DNA of 64,000 nt from Clostridium sp. Ade.TY (GCF_000498355.1 NZ_AVSV01000022.1:62001-126000), one strand, 5' to 3'; counted from the first letter of the stretch, positions 8,348 through 18,488 are shown. The notes: generated from the letters alone by a model not told the origin. Numbers and translations are program-made.

Positions 8348-8764
8348 ATGGAGGTATATGTATTATTATTAATTGGTATTTTATTAGTTATATCTGGTAT
8401 TACTATTCTCATAATTAAGTATAACGTTTACAAAAGTGGAGAGAGAATTATTGGTAAGATAATAGATTTAAAAAAGTTTGATGAAGCAATTATTGATGAG
8501 TTTAATCAAGTAAATTTTATAACATTATATAGGCCTGTAATTAGATTTACAAGCAAAGAAGGAGAAGATGTTGTATTTGTTCATAATAATCCAGGAAGTA
8601 TAAAAGATTATGTTGTTGGGGAAGATATTACTATAGTTTGTAATAAAAAAAATAAAAATGATTTTTATGTTGATGAAAAAATGGAGTTTTTTAGATTTCC
8701 ATTGATATTATTAATATTATCTATATTGTTTTTTTCATTTGCCTTTACATTGCATATACTTTAG
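8348..8764 (+). CDS. DUF3592-type membrane protein
   Basis: 138 aa with GGAGGGAGCTTA before the ATG. A membrane segment at residues 4-24 and another at about 116-136 enclose a soluble middle with YRPVIRFTSKEGEDVVF and the following VGEDITIVCNKKN. This matches DUF3592 proteins, which carry an extracytoplasmic beta-rich domain between two helices. Function is not known for the family. Confidence 0.72.
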   Translation: MEVYVLLLIGILLVISGITILIIKYNVYKSGERIIGKIIDLKKFDEAIIDEFNQVNFITLYRPVIRFTSKEGEDVVFVHNNPGSIKDYVVGEDITIVCNKKNKNDFYVDEKMEFFRFPLILLILSILFFSFAFTLHIL

Positions 8765-8776
8765 AAAATATTGACA

Positions 8777-8805
8777 TTGATTAGTTAAGTGATTTTGTGT
8801 ATAAT
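8777..8805 (+). promoter_or_regulatory. Sigma-A promoter of the riboswitch-purine permease transcript
   Basis: TTGATT (8777-8782), 17 bases, TATAAT (8800-8805), about 12 bp before the riboswitch aptamer. A better -35 hexamer TTGACA at 8771 is 23 bases from the -10 and too far away. Confidence 0.75.
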
Positions 8806-8824
8806 TATAAAAAATAAAACGAAA

Positions 8825-8957
8825 ACCCATATAAATCTGATAATAAGGTTCAGAAGTTTCTACGAAAAGACCATTAATCTTTTCACTATGGGTAAATCTT
8901 AATGAAGTTTATCTTAACTAGCATTGGTTTACCTTTTAAACCTAGCTAGTTTTTTTG
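8825..8957 (+). promoter_or_regulatory. Purine riboswitch, guanine type, with transcription terminator
   Basis: The aptamer fits the purine class. P1 is ACCCATA with TATGGGT (8825-8831, 8887-8893), P2 is TCTGA/TCAGA with loop AATAAGG, the J2/3 core is GTTTCTAC, and P3 is GAAAAG/CTTTTC. The base opposite the ligand in CACTATGG is C, the guanine/hypoxanthine-specific choice (U in adenine riboswitches). A terminator AACTAGC...GCTAGTT plus seven T is at 8916-8957. GGTAAA after P1 (8891-8896) can pair with TTTACC (8928-8933) as an antiterminator. Ligand binding should therefore stop transcription of the permease. Confidence 0.93.
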
Positions 8958-8993
8958 TTTTTAAAGGAAGATAAACTTAAGGGAGGAACCTAA

Positions 8994-10388
8994 ATGAAGA
9001 ACTTTTTAGAAAAAGTCTTTAAGCTTAAAGAAAATAAGACAAATGTAAAGAGAGAAGTAATTGGTGGATTAACTACATTCGTAACTTTTGCTTATGCTTT
9101 ACTTGTAATTCCTAACATCTTAAAAGTTGGAGGAATGAATTCTTTAGGACTTAAAGGAGATGCAGCAGCGAATCTTACTATGGCTCAGGACCCAATTATT
9201 GCATCAGCATTTGCATCTGTTTGTATAGCAGCTGCTGTTGGAACATTAATTATGGCATTTCATGCTAATTTACCATTTGTTTTAGCGCCAGGATTAGGAT
9301 TGGTATCATTTTTTGCATATAATATTTGCTTAAAACTAGGGTTTAGTTGGCAAGAAGGATTAGCAGCAGTATTTATTTCAGGAATTTTATTTATAATTAT
9401 TACTTTAACATCAATAAGAGAAAAGATTGTACAGGCTATTCCAAAAAATTTAAAATTTGCAATAACAGCAGGTATAGGACTTTTTATAGCTTTAATAGGT
9501 TTAAAGAGTGGAGGCATTGTAGTTGCAAATCCAGGTACTTTAATGGCATTTGGAGATTTTACTAATAAAGCTGTTATTTTAACTATAATAGGATTAGTTA
9601 TAAGTGTTGTATTAATGGCAAGAAATGTTACAGGAGCACTTTTAATATCAATAATTATAACAACATTAATAGGAATACCAATGGGAGTTACAAATCTTAC
9701 AGGAATGCACATATTTTCAATGCCTGTAATTGGAGATACATTTTTTGCTATGGATTTAAAAGGACTACTTACAAGTAATGGAGGCGGTATAATAGGCGCT
9801 TTACTTACAGTGTTTATGGTTGTAATAACTTTAAGCTTAGTAGATCTTTTTGATACAATAGGAACTTTACTTGGAACAGCACAGAGTTCAGGTATGGTTG
9901 AAGCTGATGGAGAAGTTAAAAATTTAAGAAAAGCATTAGCTTCAGATGCTCTTGGAACAACTTGTGGAGCAATACTTGGAACTACAACTCTTGCAACAGT
10001 AGTTGAATCAGCTTCAGGAATTGCAGCAGGAGCTAGAACTGGTTTATCAAATGTAATTGTAAGTATTATGCTTATATTATCATTATTTTTTAGTGGTCTT
10101 GTTGGAGTAGTTCCACAAAGTGCTACAGCACCAGCTTTGGTTATAGTTGGTATTTTAATGATGAGTGCAGTTAAAGAAATAGATTTTTCAGATTTTACAG
10201 AAGCAGTACCAGCTTTTTTCACAATAGCTATGATGCCTTTTACATATTCAATAGCTAATGGTATTGCTGTTGGAATGATTTTTTATCCAATAGTTAAAGT
10301 TGTGACAGGAAAAGGAAAAGAAGTTCATAAACTTTTATACATATTCGCAATATTATTTATATTGAGATTTATTTTAATGCCAGATTAA
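8994..10388 (+). CDS. pbuG: NCS2-family purine (guanine/hypoxanthine) permease
   Basis: 464 aa, polytopic, of the AzgA/PbuG branch of NCS2 transporters, importing hypoxanthine and guanine with protons. It begins with the family's EVIGGLTTFVTFAYALLVIP and has FVLAPGLGLVSFFAYN, then LVDLFDTIGTLLGTA, the conserved helix-8 region with the purine-binding acid, and ATVVESASGIAAGARTGL further on. GGGAGGAACCTAA precedes the ATG. The guanine-type riboswitch directly upstream agrees with a guanine or hypoxanthine substrate. The symbol is by family and context; PbuO is an equal possibility. Confidence 0.88.
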   Translation: MKNFLEKVFKLKENKTNVKREVIGGLTTFVTFAYALLVIPNILKVGGMNSLGLKGDAAANLTMAQDPIIASAFASVCIAAAVGTLIMAFHANLPFVLAPGLGLVSFFAYNICLKLGFSWQEGLAAVFISGILFIIITLTSIREKIVQAIPKNLKFAITAGIGLFIALIGLKSGGIVVANPGTLMAFGDFTNKAVILTIIGLVISVVLMARNVTGALLISIIITTLIGIPMGVTNLTGMHIFSMPVIGDTFFAMDLKGLLTSNGGGIIGALLTVFMVVITLSLVDLFDTIGTLLGTAQSSGMVEADGEVKNLRKALASDALGTTCGAILGTTTLATVVESASGIAAGARTGLSNVIVSIMLILSLFFSGLVGVVPQSATAPALVIVGILMMSAVKEIDFSDFTEAVPAFFTIAMMPFTYSIANGIAVGMIFYPIVKVVTGKGKEVHKLLYIFAILFILRFILMPD

Positions 10389-10395
10389 AATTTTT

Positions 10396-10422
10396 AGCAT
10401 CTAGAATTTCTAGGTGCTTTTA
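10396..10422 (+). terminator. Terminator 1 after the purine permease gene
   Basis: AGCATCTAGAA pairs with TTCTAGGTGCT (one mismatch/wobble), followed by TTTTATTTT. Confidence 0.7.
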
Positions 10423-10437
10423 TTTTATATAAATTTT

Positions 10438-10476
10438 AAGCTACTACTAATTAACTTTAGTGGTAGCTTTTTTTAT
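10438..10476 (+). terminator. Terminator 2 after the purine permease gene
   Basis: AAGCTACTACTAA pairs with TTAGTGGTAGCTT, followed by a run of T. The tandem arrangement insulates the kdp promoter from read-through. Confidence 0.8.
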
Positions 10477-10490
10477 TTAAAATCTTTATA

Positions 10491-10548
10491 CAATCTTAAT
10501 GTTAGAGAAACAACCTTAACGCCATCTTAATGTTTTTTTAAATATAAT
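10491..10548 (+). promoter_or_regulatory. kdp promoter with three phased repeats, candidate KdpE sites
   Basis: Cores CTTAATG (10495), CTTAACG (10515) and CTTAATG (10526), each inside a C-A/C-A-T/C context, start 20 and 11 bp apart, about two and one helical turns. The last ends 10 bp before TATAAT (10543-10548). No good -35 hexamer is present, as expected for an activator-dependent promoter. OmpR-type regulators such as KdpE bind direct repeats; assignment to KdpE is inferred from position. Confidence 0.5.
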
Positions 10549-10573
10549 AATTAAAAAAAGGGGGAGTTATTAT

Positions 10574-10666
10574 ATGAAATTTATTATTAGTTTTATAGGA
10601 GCAGTTATATTATTGCTTTTTGTATATCTTTGTTATGTTTTATTAAGAGGTGATAAAAATGAGTAA
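10574..10666 (+). CDS. kdpF: KdpF, small subunit of the Kdp potassium ATPase
   Basis: 30 aa: ATG at 10574, one membrane segment ([21 protein letters not shown]), then a short charged tail. Size, single helix and place immediately before kdpA match KdpF, which stabilises the KdpFABC complex in the membrane. AAAGGGGGAG lies upstream. It overlaps kdpA by 8 bp, so translation is coupled. Confidence 0.85.
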   Translation: MKFIISFIGAVILLLFVYLCYVLLRGDKNE

Positions 10667-12398
10667 TCAAATACTACAATATATATTATATTTTGTAATT
10701 TTATTAGTATTAGCCATTCCTTTAGGAAATTATATTGGCAAAGTTATGAATGGAGAAAAAGTATTTTTATCAAAAATATTGAGACCTATTGAAAGTTTTA
10801 TATATAAGATTTTCAAAGTAAATAAAAGAGAAGAAATGAATTGGAAAAAGTATGCTATATCAATAATTGCATTTAATGCATTAGGCTTTATATTATTATT
10901 TGTATTTAATATGTTACAAGGTGTTCTGCCATTAAATCCAGAAGGTGTAAAAGGAACGTCTTTAGATTTAGCATTTAATACAACTGCAAGCTTTGTAACC
11001 AATACAAATTGGCAAGCGTACTCCGGGGAAAGTACATTAAGCTATTTAACACAGATGTTAGGTTTTACTGTTCAAAATTTTCTATCTGCAGCTACTGGCA
11101 TTACAGTATTATTTGCATTAATAAGAGGATTTACTAAAGCTAAGGAAAAAGGATTGGGAAATTTTTGGGTTGATTTAACAAGGAGCATTTTATATATTTT
11201 ATTACCTTTGTCTATATTAGTATCTATACTTATAGCATCTCAAGGAGTTATTCAAAATTTTTCAGCTTATGAAAAAGTTCAATTAGTGGAACCTATTGTT
11301 TTAGAAGATGGAACTCTTATAACAGAACAAATAGTTCCTCAGGGTCCTGCAGCAAGTCAAGTTGCTATAAAGCAATTAGGTACAAATGGAGGTGGATTTT
11401 TTGGGACTAATTCAGCACATCCATTAGAAAATCCTACACCATTTTCTAATATGATAGAAATGATTTCTATATTACTAATTCCTGCTGCATTATGTTTCAC
11501 ATTTGGAAGAAATATAAAAGATAAAAAGCAAGGAATAGCAATATTTATTTCAATGTCGATTATTCTTATAGTAGCACTAGGAGTCATTGCTATAAGTGAA
11601 GCAAATGGTACACCACAATTAGCTCAAGGAGGAGCTGTTGATATATCAGCTATAGGACAAGCAGGTGGAAATATGGAAGGAAAGGAAACTAGATTTGGAA
11701 TTGCTTCTTCAAGTACATGGGCAGCATTTACAACAGCTGCATCAAATGGTTCAGTAAATTCAATGCACGATAGTTATACTCCTATTGGAGGTATGATAAC
11801 TATGCTTTTAATGCAAATTGGAGAAGTAGTTTTTGGTGGAGTAGGATGTGGATTATATGGGATGATAGCATTTGCGATTATTACAGTATTTATTGCAGGA
11901 CTAATGGTTGGAAGAACTCCAGAATATTTAGGTAAAAAAATAGAGCCATATGAAATGAAAATGGCTATGATTGTTTGTTTAGCAACACCTCTAGCTATTC
12001 TTATTAGTAGTGGATTGGCTTCAGTATTTCCTGAAGTTTCAAAAAGCTTAACTAATTCTGGAGCACATGGATTTTCAGAATTATTATATGCTTATTCATC
12101 AGCAGGAGGAAATAATGGATCTACATTTGCTGGATTTTTATCAAATACTCCATTTATAAATATAACAACAGGAGTAGTTATGTTATTTGTACGTTTTGTA
12201 CCAATGATTGCAGTATTAGCTATAGCAGGGTCTTTATCTAGTAAAAAGAAACTTGCAATAAGTTCTGGAACATTACCAACACATAATGCATTATTTATTG
12301 GTCTATTAATTTTTGTGGTGCTTTTAGTTGGAGCTTTAAGCTTTTTTCCAGCACTTTCTTTAGGACCAATAGCTGAATTTTTTCAAATGATTGGGTAG
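10659..12398 (+). CDS. kdpA: Potassium-transporting ATPase subunit KdpA
   Basis: 579 aa from the ATG at 10659 (AGAGGTG 5 bases upstream); an in-frame GTG at 10650 is less likely. KdpA is the channel-like K+-binding subunit of KdpFABC, related to Trk/Ktr channels with four pore loops. [11 protein letters not shown] (near residue 112) is the first selectivity filter and [15 protein letters not shown] (near 240) the second. It is highly hydrophobic with about ten helices and of the usual length. kdpB follows after 15 bp. Confidence 0.96.
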   Translation: MSNQILQYILYFVILLVLAIPLGNYIGKVMNGEKVFLSKILRPIESFIYKIFKVNKREEMNWKKYAISIIAFNALGFILLFVFNMLQGVLPLNPEGVKGTSLDLAFNTTASFVTNTNWQAYSGESTLSYLTQMLGFTVQNFLSAATGITVLFALIRGFTKAKEKGLGNFWVDLTRSILYILLPLSILVSILIASQGVIQNFSAYEKVQLVEPIVLEDGTLITEQIVPQGPAASQVAIKQLGTNGGGFFGTNSAHPLENPTPFSNMIEMISILLIPAALCFTFGRNIKDKKQGIAIFISMSIILIVALGVIAISEANGTPQLAQGGAVDISAIGQAGGNMEGKETRFGIASSSTWAAFTTAASNGSVNSMHDSYTPIGGMITMLLMQIGEVVFGGVGCGLYGMIAFAIITVFIAGLMVGRTPEYLGKKIEPYEMKMAMIVCLATPLAILISSGLASVFPEVSKSLTNSGAHGFSELLYAYSSAGGNNGSTFAGFLSNTPFINITTGVVMLFVRFVPMIAVLAIAGSLSSKKKLAISSGTLPTHNALFIGLLIFVVLLVGALSFFPALSLGPIAEFFQMIG

Positions 12399-12413
12399 TA
12401 AGGGGGAATATAT

Positions 12414-14477
12414 ATGAAACATGATGGATCATTAATTAATAATGAAATTATAAAAAGAGCTATAAAAGATTCATTTAAAAAGCTAAATCCTAAAATTCAA
12501 ATAAAAAATCCAGTTATGTTTATAGTTTATGTATCATCAATATTAACAACTATATTATATATAGCATCATTGTTTGGAATACAAGATAATAAATCAAGTT
12601 TTATATTAGGAATAACAATATTACTTTGGTTTACAGTTATATTTGCTAACTTTGCAGAAGCTATTGCAGAAGGTAGAGGAAAAGCTCAAGCTGATGCTAT
12701 GCGTTCAACTAAAAAAGATGTATTAGCAAATAAAATTTTAGATATAGCAAATAAAAATAATATAGAAAAGGTAAATTCAATAGATCTTAAAAAAGGAGAT
12801 ATTATTATAGTATCAGCTGGTGAACAAATACCAGCTGATGGGGATGTTATAGAAGGTGCAGCATCTGTTGATGAAAGTGCAATAACAGGTGAATCAGCTC
12901 CAGTTATTCGTGAAAGTGGTGGTGATAGAAGTGCAGTAACAGGAGGAACTACAGTAATTTCAGATTGGATAATAATTAGGGTAAGTAATAATCCGGGAGA
13001 AAGTTTCATGGATAAAATGATATCAATGGTTGAAGGAGCATCAAGAAAAAAGACACCAAATGAAATTGCACTTCAAATATTGTTAGTATCTCTCAGTATG
13101 ATTTTTTTAGTTGTTACAGTATCTTTGTATGCTTATTCTGATTTTATATCTAATCAAGCAGGAATTGTAAATAAAATTTCAGTAACATCACTTTTAGCAT
13201 TGCTAGTTTGTCTTGCACCAACAACTATTGGAGCATTGTTATCATCAATAGGTATTGCAGGTATGAGCAGACTTAATAGAGCTAATGTACTTGCAATGAG
13301 TGGAAGAGCAATAGAAGCAGCAGGAGATGTTGATATATTAATGCTTGATAAAACTGGAACTATAACATTAGGAAACAGACAAGCTAGTGAATTTATTCCT
13401 GTTGATGGAGTTAATATCAAAGAACTTGCTGATGCTGCTCAATTATCATCTCTTGCAGATGAAACTCCAGAAGGAAGAAGTATAGTTATTTTAGCAAAGG
13501 ATCAATTTGGAATAAGAGGAAGAAATATATCTGAATTAAATGTGACTTTTATCCCTTTTACAGCTAAAACTAGAATGAGTGGAATTAACTTTAATGGTAA
13601 TGAAATTAGAAAAGGAGCGGCTGATGCAATAAAGAAATATGCATTAGAGAATAATCAGATATTTTCTAATGAGTGTGAAAATAAGGTTAAAGAAATAGCC
13701 AAGCTTGGTGGAACACCTCTTGTTGTCGCTAAAAATGGTAAAGTTTTAGGAATAATTCATTTGAAGGATATAGTTAAAAAAGGAGTAAAAGAAAAATTTT
13801 CGGATCTTAGAAAGATGGGAATAAAGACTATTATGATTACTGGTGATAATCCACTTACAGCTGCAGCTATAGCAGCAGAAGCTGGTGTAGATGATTTTTT
13901 AGCAGAAGCAACTCCTGAAGGAAAGCTTCAAATGATTAGAGATTTCCAAAGTAAAGGACATTTAGTTGCGATGACAGGAGATGGAACAAATGATGCACCA
14001 GCTCTTGCACAAGCAGATGTAGCCGTTGCTATGAATACTGGTACACAAGCAGCTAAAGAAGCTGGAAATATGGTTGATTTAGATTCATCACCAACAAAAT
14101 TAATAGAAATTGTTCGTATAGGTAAGCAATTACTTATGACTAGGGGGGCACTTACAACATTTAGTATAGCAAATGATTTAGCAAAGTATTTTGCTATAAT
14201 TCCACCTTTATTTATAGGCCTATATCCTGAACTTTCAAAACTTAATATTATGAAATTAAATAGTCCAGAAAGTGCTATATATTCAGCTGTTATTTATAAT
14301 GCATTAATTATTATTGCACTTATTCCTCTTGCACTTAAGGGGGTTAAATATAAAGAAGTTAAAGCAAGTAAGCTTTTATCAAAAAATCTTTTGGTATATG
14401 GAATTGGAGGTATAATAATTCCATTTATAGCGATAAAAATTATAGATGTTTTAATAACTTTATTTGGATTGGTTTAG
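12414..14477 (+). CDS. kdpB: Potassium-transporting ATPase ATP-binding subunit KdpB
   Basis: 687 aa P-type ATPase (P1A). The phosphorylated aspartate is D312 in DKTGTIT. The actuator loop is AITGES, the nucleotide region carries KTRMSGI, and [10 protein letters not shown] is the hinge motif. It energises K+ uptake through KdpA. GGGGGAATATAT precedes the ATG. The serine of TGES, which in E. coli KdpB is phosphorylated to shut the pump off at high K+, is retained. Confidence 0.97.
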   Translation: MKHDGSLINNEIIKRAIKDSFKKLNPKIQIKNPVMFIVYVSSILTTILYIASLFGIQDNKSSFILGITILLWFTVIFANFAEAIAEGRGKAQADAMRSTKKDVLANKILDIANKNNIEKVNSIDLKKGDIIIVSAGEQIPADGDVIEGAASVDESAITGESAPVIRESGGDRSAVTGGTTVISDWIIIRVSNNPGESFMDKMISMVEGASRKKTPNEIALQILLVSLSMIFLVVTVSLYAYSDFISNQAGIVNKISVTSLLALLVCLAPTTIGALLSSIGIAGMSRLNRANVLAMSGRAIEAAGDVDILMLDKTGTITLGNRQASEFIPVDGVNIKELADAAQLSSLADETPEGRSIVILAKDQFGIRGRNISELNVTFIPFTAKTRMSGINFNGNEIRKGAADAIKKYALENNQIFSNECENKVKEIAKLGGTPLVVAKNGKVLGIIHLKDIVKKGVKEKFSDLRKMGIKTIMITGDNPLTAAAIAAEAGVDDFLAEATPEGKLQMIRDFQSKGHLVAMTGDGTNDAPALAQADVAVAMNTGTQAAKEAGNMVDLDSSPTKLIEIVRIGKQLLMTRGALTTFSIANDLAKYFAIIPPLFIGLYPELSKLNIMKLNSPESAIYSAVIYNALIIIALIPLALKGVKYKEVKASKLLSKNLLVYGIGGIIIPFIAIKIIDVLITLFGLV

Positions 14478-14490
14478 GAGGAATTATTAT

Positions 14491-15081
14491 ATGAAGTATA
14501 TAAAAAAAGCAACCATGTTTATATTATTTTTCACAATATTATGTGGAATTATATATCCGGTTTTTATAACTGGTATATCACAAATATTATTCCAAAATAA
14601 GGCAAATGGTAGTATCATAGATGTAAATGGCAAAAAATATGGAAGTGAATTATTAGCACAACAATTTACAGATGATAAATATTTATGGGGAAGAATTATG
14701 AATATTGATATTAAAACATTTAAAGATACGAATGGTAAAGAACTTATGTATGCTACTCCATCGAATTTAAGTCCAGCAAGTAAAGAATATGAGAACTTAA
14801 TAAGGGATAGAGTAAATAAAATTAAGGAATCTAATAAAACAAAAAGTAATGAACCTATTCCAGTTGATTTAGTAACTGTATCTGGTAGTGGATTAGATCC
14901 TCATATATCTGTTAAAGCGGCGGAGTATCAAGTTGATAGAATTTCAAATGAAAGAAATTTAAGCAAAGAAGAGGTTAAAAAAGTAATAGATAAGTATACA
15001 ACAGGTAGATTTTTAGGTATATTTGGAGAAGAAAGAGTAAATGTTTTAAAAGTAAATCTTGCTCTTGATGGAATACTTTAA
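14491..15081 (+). CDS. kdpC: Potassium-transporting ATPase subunit KdpC
   Basis: 196 aa from the ATG at 14491, with TAGGAGGAATTATT upstream; an in-frame TTG at 14464 lies inside kdpB and would put the ribosome site inside the protein. One N-terminal membrane anchor (residues 8-31), then a periplasmic-side domain with GSELLAQQF, YATPSNLSPAS and SGSGLDPHIS, all KdpC hallmarks. KdpC bridges the complex and affects ATP affinity. The spacer between the GSxL block and the SNLSPAS block holds DIKTFKDTNGKELM in place of the common RPS-type segment. Confidence 0.95.
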   Translation: MKYIKKATMFILFFTILCGIIYPVFITGISQILFQNKANGSIIDVNGKKYGSELLAQQFTDDKYLWGRIMNIDIKTFKDTNGKELMYATPSNLSPASKEYENLIRDRVNKIKESNKTKSNEPIPVDLVTVSGSGLDPHISVKAAEYQVDRISNERNLSKEEVKKVIDKYTTGRFLGIFGEERVNVLKVNLALDGIL

Positions 15082-15100
15082 TAATGAGGTGATTTTAAAT

Positions 15101-17809
15101 ATGTCAGAAATTCGTCCGAATCCAGACGAGTTGTTAAAAGAAATTAATATTGAAAATACAAATAAGAAAAAAGGAAATTTAAAAATATTTTTTGGTTATG
15201 CTGCAGGTGTTGGAAAAACATTTGCAATGCTAGAGGCGGCACAAGAGGCTAAAAAATTGGGGATAGATGTTGTTGTTGGTTATGTGGAACCACATACAAG
15301 GCCTGAAACATTAGAACTTTTAAAGGGCTTGGAGATTATTCCAGCCCTAAAAGTTTATCATAGAGGAATAACATTAAAAGAATTTGATTTAGATAGAGCA
15401 ATAAAAAGAAATCCAAAGCTAATTATTGTTGATGAACTTGCTCATACAAATGCTTTTGGATTAAGGCATAAAAAAAGATATAGGGATATTGAAGAGTTGT
15501 TAGATGCTGGAATAGATGTTTATACAACTATTAATGTTCAGCATCTAGAAAGTTTAAACGATATAGTTGCATCAATTACTCATGTTGTAGTTAATGAAAG
15601 GGTTCCAGATAGAATTTTCAATGATGCAAATCAAGTTGAATTAATAGATATAGAACCGGCTGATCTTATAAACAGATTGGAAAGTGGAAAAATATATAAA
15701 AAAAATCAAGCTAAAAAAGCGTTGAAAAATTTTTTTAAAAGAGAAAATTTAGTTGCATTAAGAGAAATTGCTTTAAGGCAAACTGCAAATAGAGTTAATA
15801 AAGAAATATATATAAATAAAAATAATACGGAAAAATATTGTGTAACTGAAAGAATATTAGTATGTTTAAGTTCTTCACCATCAAATGCAAAGGTTATTAG
15901 AACAGCTGCAAGAATGTCTGAAGCTTTTCATGGAGAATTAATTGCACTTTTTGTTGAAACTATAAATACAGAAGATTTAAGTGATGAAAATATACAAAGA
16001 CTTAGAGATAATTTAAAGTTAGCAGAGGAATTTGGTGCTTCTGTAGAAACTGTTTATGGTGATGATATTCCATATCAAGTTGCTGAGTTTTCTAAAGTTA
16101 GTGGTATATCTAAAGTTATAGTTGGAAGGACTAAGCGTAAAAGAATATTATTTGGAACAAAATTAGGTTTCGTAGATAAATTAATTGAATTGGCTCCTAA
16201 TTTAGATGTTTATGTAATTCCAGATAGAAACTATGATGAGCATTTATCAAAAAAGAAATATTTTAAAAAGATAAAGTTATCATCACAAGACTTATTAAAA
16301 ACAATAGCAATATTATTAGTATCGATTTTAATAAGTTCAATATTTAATTATGTAGGATTTAGTGAAGCAAATACAATAACTGTGTTTATACTTGGTGTAT
16401 TGATAATATCAAGTCAAACTAATGGGAGAATATATGGTGCGGTATCATCACTTTTAAGCGTTTTATTATTTAATTTTTTCTTTACAGATCCGAAATTTAC
16501 ATTTGAAGCATATGACCCTGGATATATAGTTACATTTTTTATAATGTTAGTAGCTGCTTTTATTACAAGTACTTTAACCACTAGGGTTAAGTCACAAGCA
16601 AAAGTTTCTGCTGTAACAGCTTATAGAACAAGTGTATTGTTAGATGCAAGTATAGAACTTGAAAGAAGTGAAGATTTAGATGATATAATTTTAAAATCTC
16701 AAATGCAGTTATATAAATTATTAAAAAAACCAGTAATTATATATAAATCAAAGTATGAAAAAATAGAAAAAATATATAATTATAAATTTGAAAATGGAAA
16801 AGAACTTGAAAAGGAATATATAGGAACTTCAGAACAAGCTGTAGTTAGTTGGGTTATTAAAAATAAAAAGAGAGCAGGAGCTTTAACTGATACTCTTCCT
16901 GGGGCAAGGGCAATATATATTCCTCTTCTTAGAAAAGAAAATGTTATGGCTGTTGTTGGGATAGTAATTTCAGATGGGGAAGAATTAGATAACTTAGAAA
17001 AATCTCTTTGTACAGCCCTTTTAAATCAAATTTCTTTTGCAATAGAAAAGTATATTTTAAATGAAGAGAGAAAAAAAACATTAATGGAGGCTGAAAATGA
17101 AAGATTTAGAGCGAATTTATTAAGAGCAGTTTCTCATGATCTTAGAACACCGCTTACAAGTATATCTGGAAGTGCAAGTTCGATTTTAAATAATAACTTT
17201 GATGAGGAAACAAAGAAAAGACTGATAACAGATATTTATGATGATTCGCTTTGGCTTATTAATTTAGTTGAAAATCTTTTATCTGCTTCAAGATTAGATA
17301 ATGGTTCTGTTAGATTAAATAAAGAACCTAATCTTGTAGAAGATATAATTGAGGAAGCAATTAGTCATGTAAATAGAAAGATTAATGAGCATAATATAGA
17401 AGTTGAAATTAAAAATGATTTATTAATGGTAGATGTAGATATTAGGTTAATTATTCAAGTAATAATAAATATTGTAGATAATGCAATAAAATATACAGAA
17501 AGAGGATCGTTTATTAAGATAAGATCTTTTGTTAGAAATGATAAAGCTATAATAGAAATCTTAGATAATGGGAAAGGAATAAAAAAACAAGATCGAGATC
17601 ATATTTTTGATATGTTTTATACAGCTAATAATAAAACGGGAGATAGCCGTAGAGGTTTAGGATTAGGTTTAGCATTATGCAAGTCTATTGTGAATGCACA
17701 TGATGGAGAAATATATGTGAAACCAAATAAACCATCTGGTACTATTATAGGATTTTCTTTAAATAAGGTGGAGGTAAATAAAAATGAAAACATCAATTTT
17801 AGTTGTTGA
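15101..17809 (+). CDS. kdpD: Potassium/osmotic sensor histidine kinase KdpD, full length
   Basis: 902 aa from the ATG at 15101 (GAGGTGAT 8 bases upstream). Domains: KdpD sensor with Walker A GYAAGVGKT (residues 32-40) and DELAHTNA; universal-stress-protein domain (about 250-370); four-helix DUF4118 membrane block (about 398-500); GAF-like region; HisKA with phosphorylated H679 in SHDLRTPL; HATPase with NIVDNAIKY, DNGKGI and GLGLGLAL. It autophosphorylates under K+ limitation and activates KdpE. The USP part has SSS, 20 residues, LIALF (257-284), similar to the c-di-AMP motif described for Staphylococcus aureus KdpD. It overlaps kdpE by 26 bp. Confidence 0.95.
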   Translation: MSEIRPNPDELLKEINIENTNKKKGNLKIFFGYAAGVGKTFAMLEAAQEAKKLGIDVVVGYVEPHTRPETLELLKGLEIIPALKVYHRGITLKEFDLDRAIKRNPKLIIVDELAHTNAFGLRHKKRYRDIEELLDAGIDVYTTINVQHLESLNDIVASITHVVVNERVPDRIFNDANQVELIDIEPADLINRLESGKIYKKNQAKKALKNFFKRENLVALREIALRQTANRVNKEIYINKNNTEKYCVTERILVCLSSSPSNAKVIRTAARMSEAFHGELIALFVETINTEDLSDENIQRLRDNLKLAEEFGASVETVYGDDIPYQVAEFSKVSGISKVIVGRTKRKRILFGTKLGFVDKLIELAPNLDVYVIPDRNYDEHLSKKKYFKKIKLSSQDLLKTIAILLVSILISSIFNYVGFSEANTITVFILGVLIISSQTNGRIYGAVSSLLSVLLFNFFFTDPKFTFEAYDPGYIVTFFIMLVAAFITSTLTTRVKSQAKVSAVTAYRTSVLLDASIELERSEDLDDIILKSQMQLYKLLKKPVIIYKSKYEKIEKIYNYKFENGKELEKEYIGTSEQAVVSWVIKNKKRAGALTDTLPGARAIYIPLLRKENVMAVVGIVISDGEELDNLEKSLCTALLNQISFAIEKYILNEERKKTLMEAENERFRANLLRAVSHDLRTPLTSISGSASSILNNNFDEETKKRLITDIYDDSLWLINLVENLLSASRLDNGSVRLNKEPNLVEDIIEEAISHVNRKINEHNIEVEIKNDLLMVDVDIRLIIQVIINIVDNAIKYTERGSFIKIRSFVRNDKAIIEILDNGKGIKKQDRDHIFDMFYTANNKTGDSRRGLGLGLALCKSIVNAHDGEIYVKPNKPSGTIIGFSLNKVEVNKNENINFSC

Positions 17810-18488
17810 GGATGATAAAGCTATAAGAAATTTTATAAGTGCAACTTTAGAAGCTAATTCATATAATTGTTTTACTGCTGAAAATGGAGAGCAAGCTATA
17901 TTATCATCTATATCAAAAAGACCAGATATAATTATTTTAGATTTGGGATTACCTGATTTAGATGGTGTAGATATTATAAAGAAAATAAGGGGATGGTCTA
18001 ATTGTCCAATTATTGTAGTTAGTGCAAGAAGTGATGATAGAGATAAAATAGAAGCATTAGATCTAGGAGCAGACGACTATTTAACTAAACCTTTTAGTAT
18101 AGATGAGTTATTAGCAAGAATTAGAGTTTCTATAAGAAAGATGGTTTATGATAATAAATCTGTAGAAAATATAGAATTTATAAATGGCAGCTTAAAAATA
18201 GATTATGTGTCAAGATGTGTATATAACAATAATAATGAAATACACCTTACTCCTATTGAATATAAGTTATTATGTTTACTTTCTAAAAATGTAGGGAAAG
18301 TTATTACTCATACTTATATATTAAAGGAAATATGGGGAAGTACACTTGAAAGTGATATACCTTCATTAAGAGTATTTATGGCAACATTAAGAAAGAAAAT
18401 AGGTAAAAGTTCTGATAATTCAAATTATATACAAACTCATGTTGGAGTTGGATATAGATTAATTCGCATATATAATGATGAGTTATAG
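17784..18488 (+). CDS. kdpE: KdpE, OmpR-family response regulator
   Basis: 234 aa. Receiver domain with acidic D10/D11, phosphoacceptor D53 (IILDLGLPD), switch serine in VVSARSD and K in LTKPFS. The C-terminal winged-helix DNA-binding domain includes LTPIEYKLL and THVGVGYRL. AAGGTGGAGG inside the end of kdpD precedes the ATG. Phosphorylated by KdpD, it activates kdpFABC; the phased repeats upstream of kdpF are its probable target. Confidence 0.95.
   Translation: MKTSILVVEDDKAIRNFISATLEANSYNCFTAENGEQAILSSISKRPDIIILDLGLPDLDGVDIIKKIRGWSNCPIIVVSARSDDRDKIEALDLGADDYLTKPFSIDELLARIRVSIRKMVYDNKSVENIEFINGSLKIDYVSRCVYNNNNEIHLTPIEYKLLCLLSKNVGKVITHTYILKEIWGSTLESDIPSLRVFMATLRKKIGKSSDNSNYIQTHVGVGYRLIRIYNDEL

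Noticed and set aside
9260-10222. 320-codon open frame on the minus strand inside the purine permease gene
   Set aside because: It is the antisense shadow of a complete, well-matched NCS2 permease. The product is low-complexity Ile/Thr/Pro, with no ribosome site.
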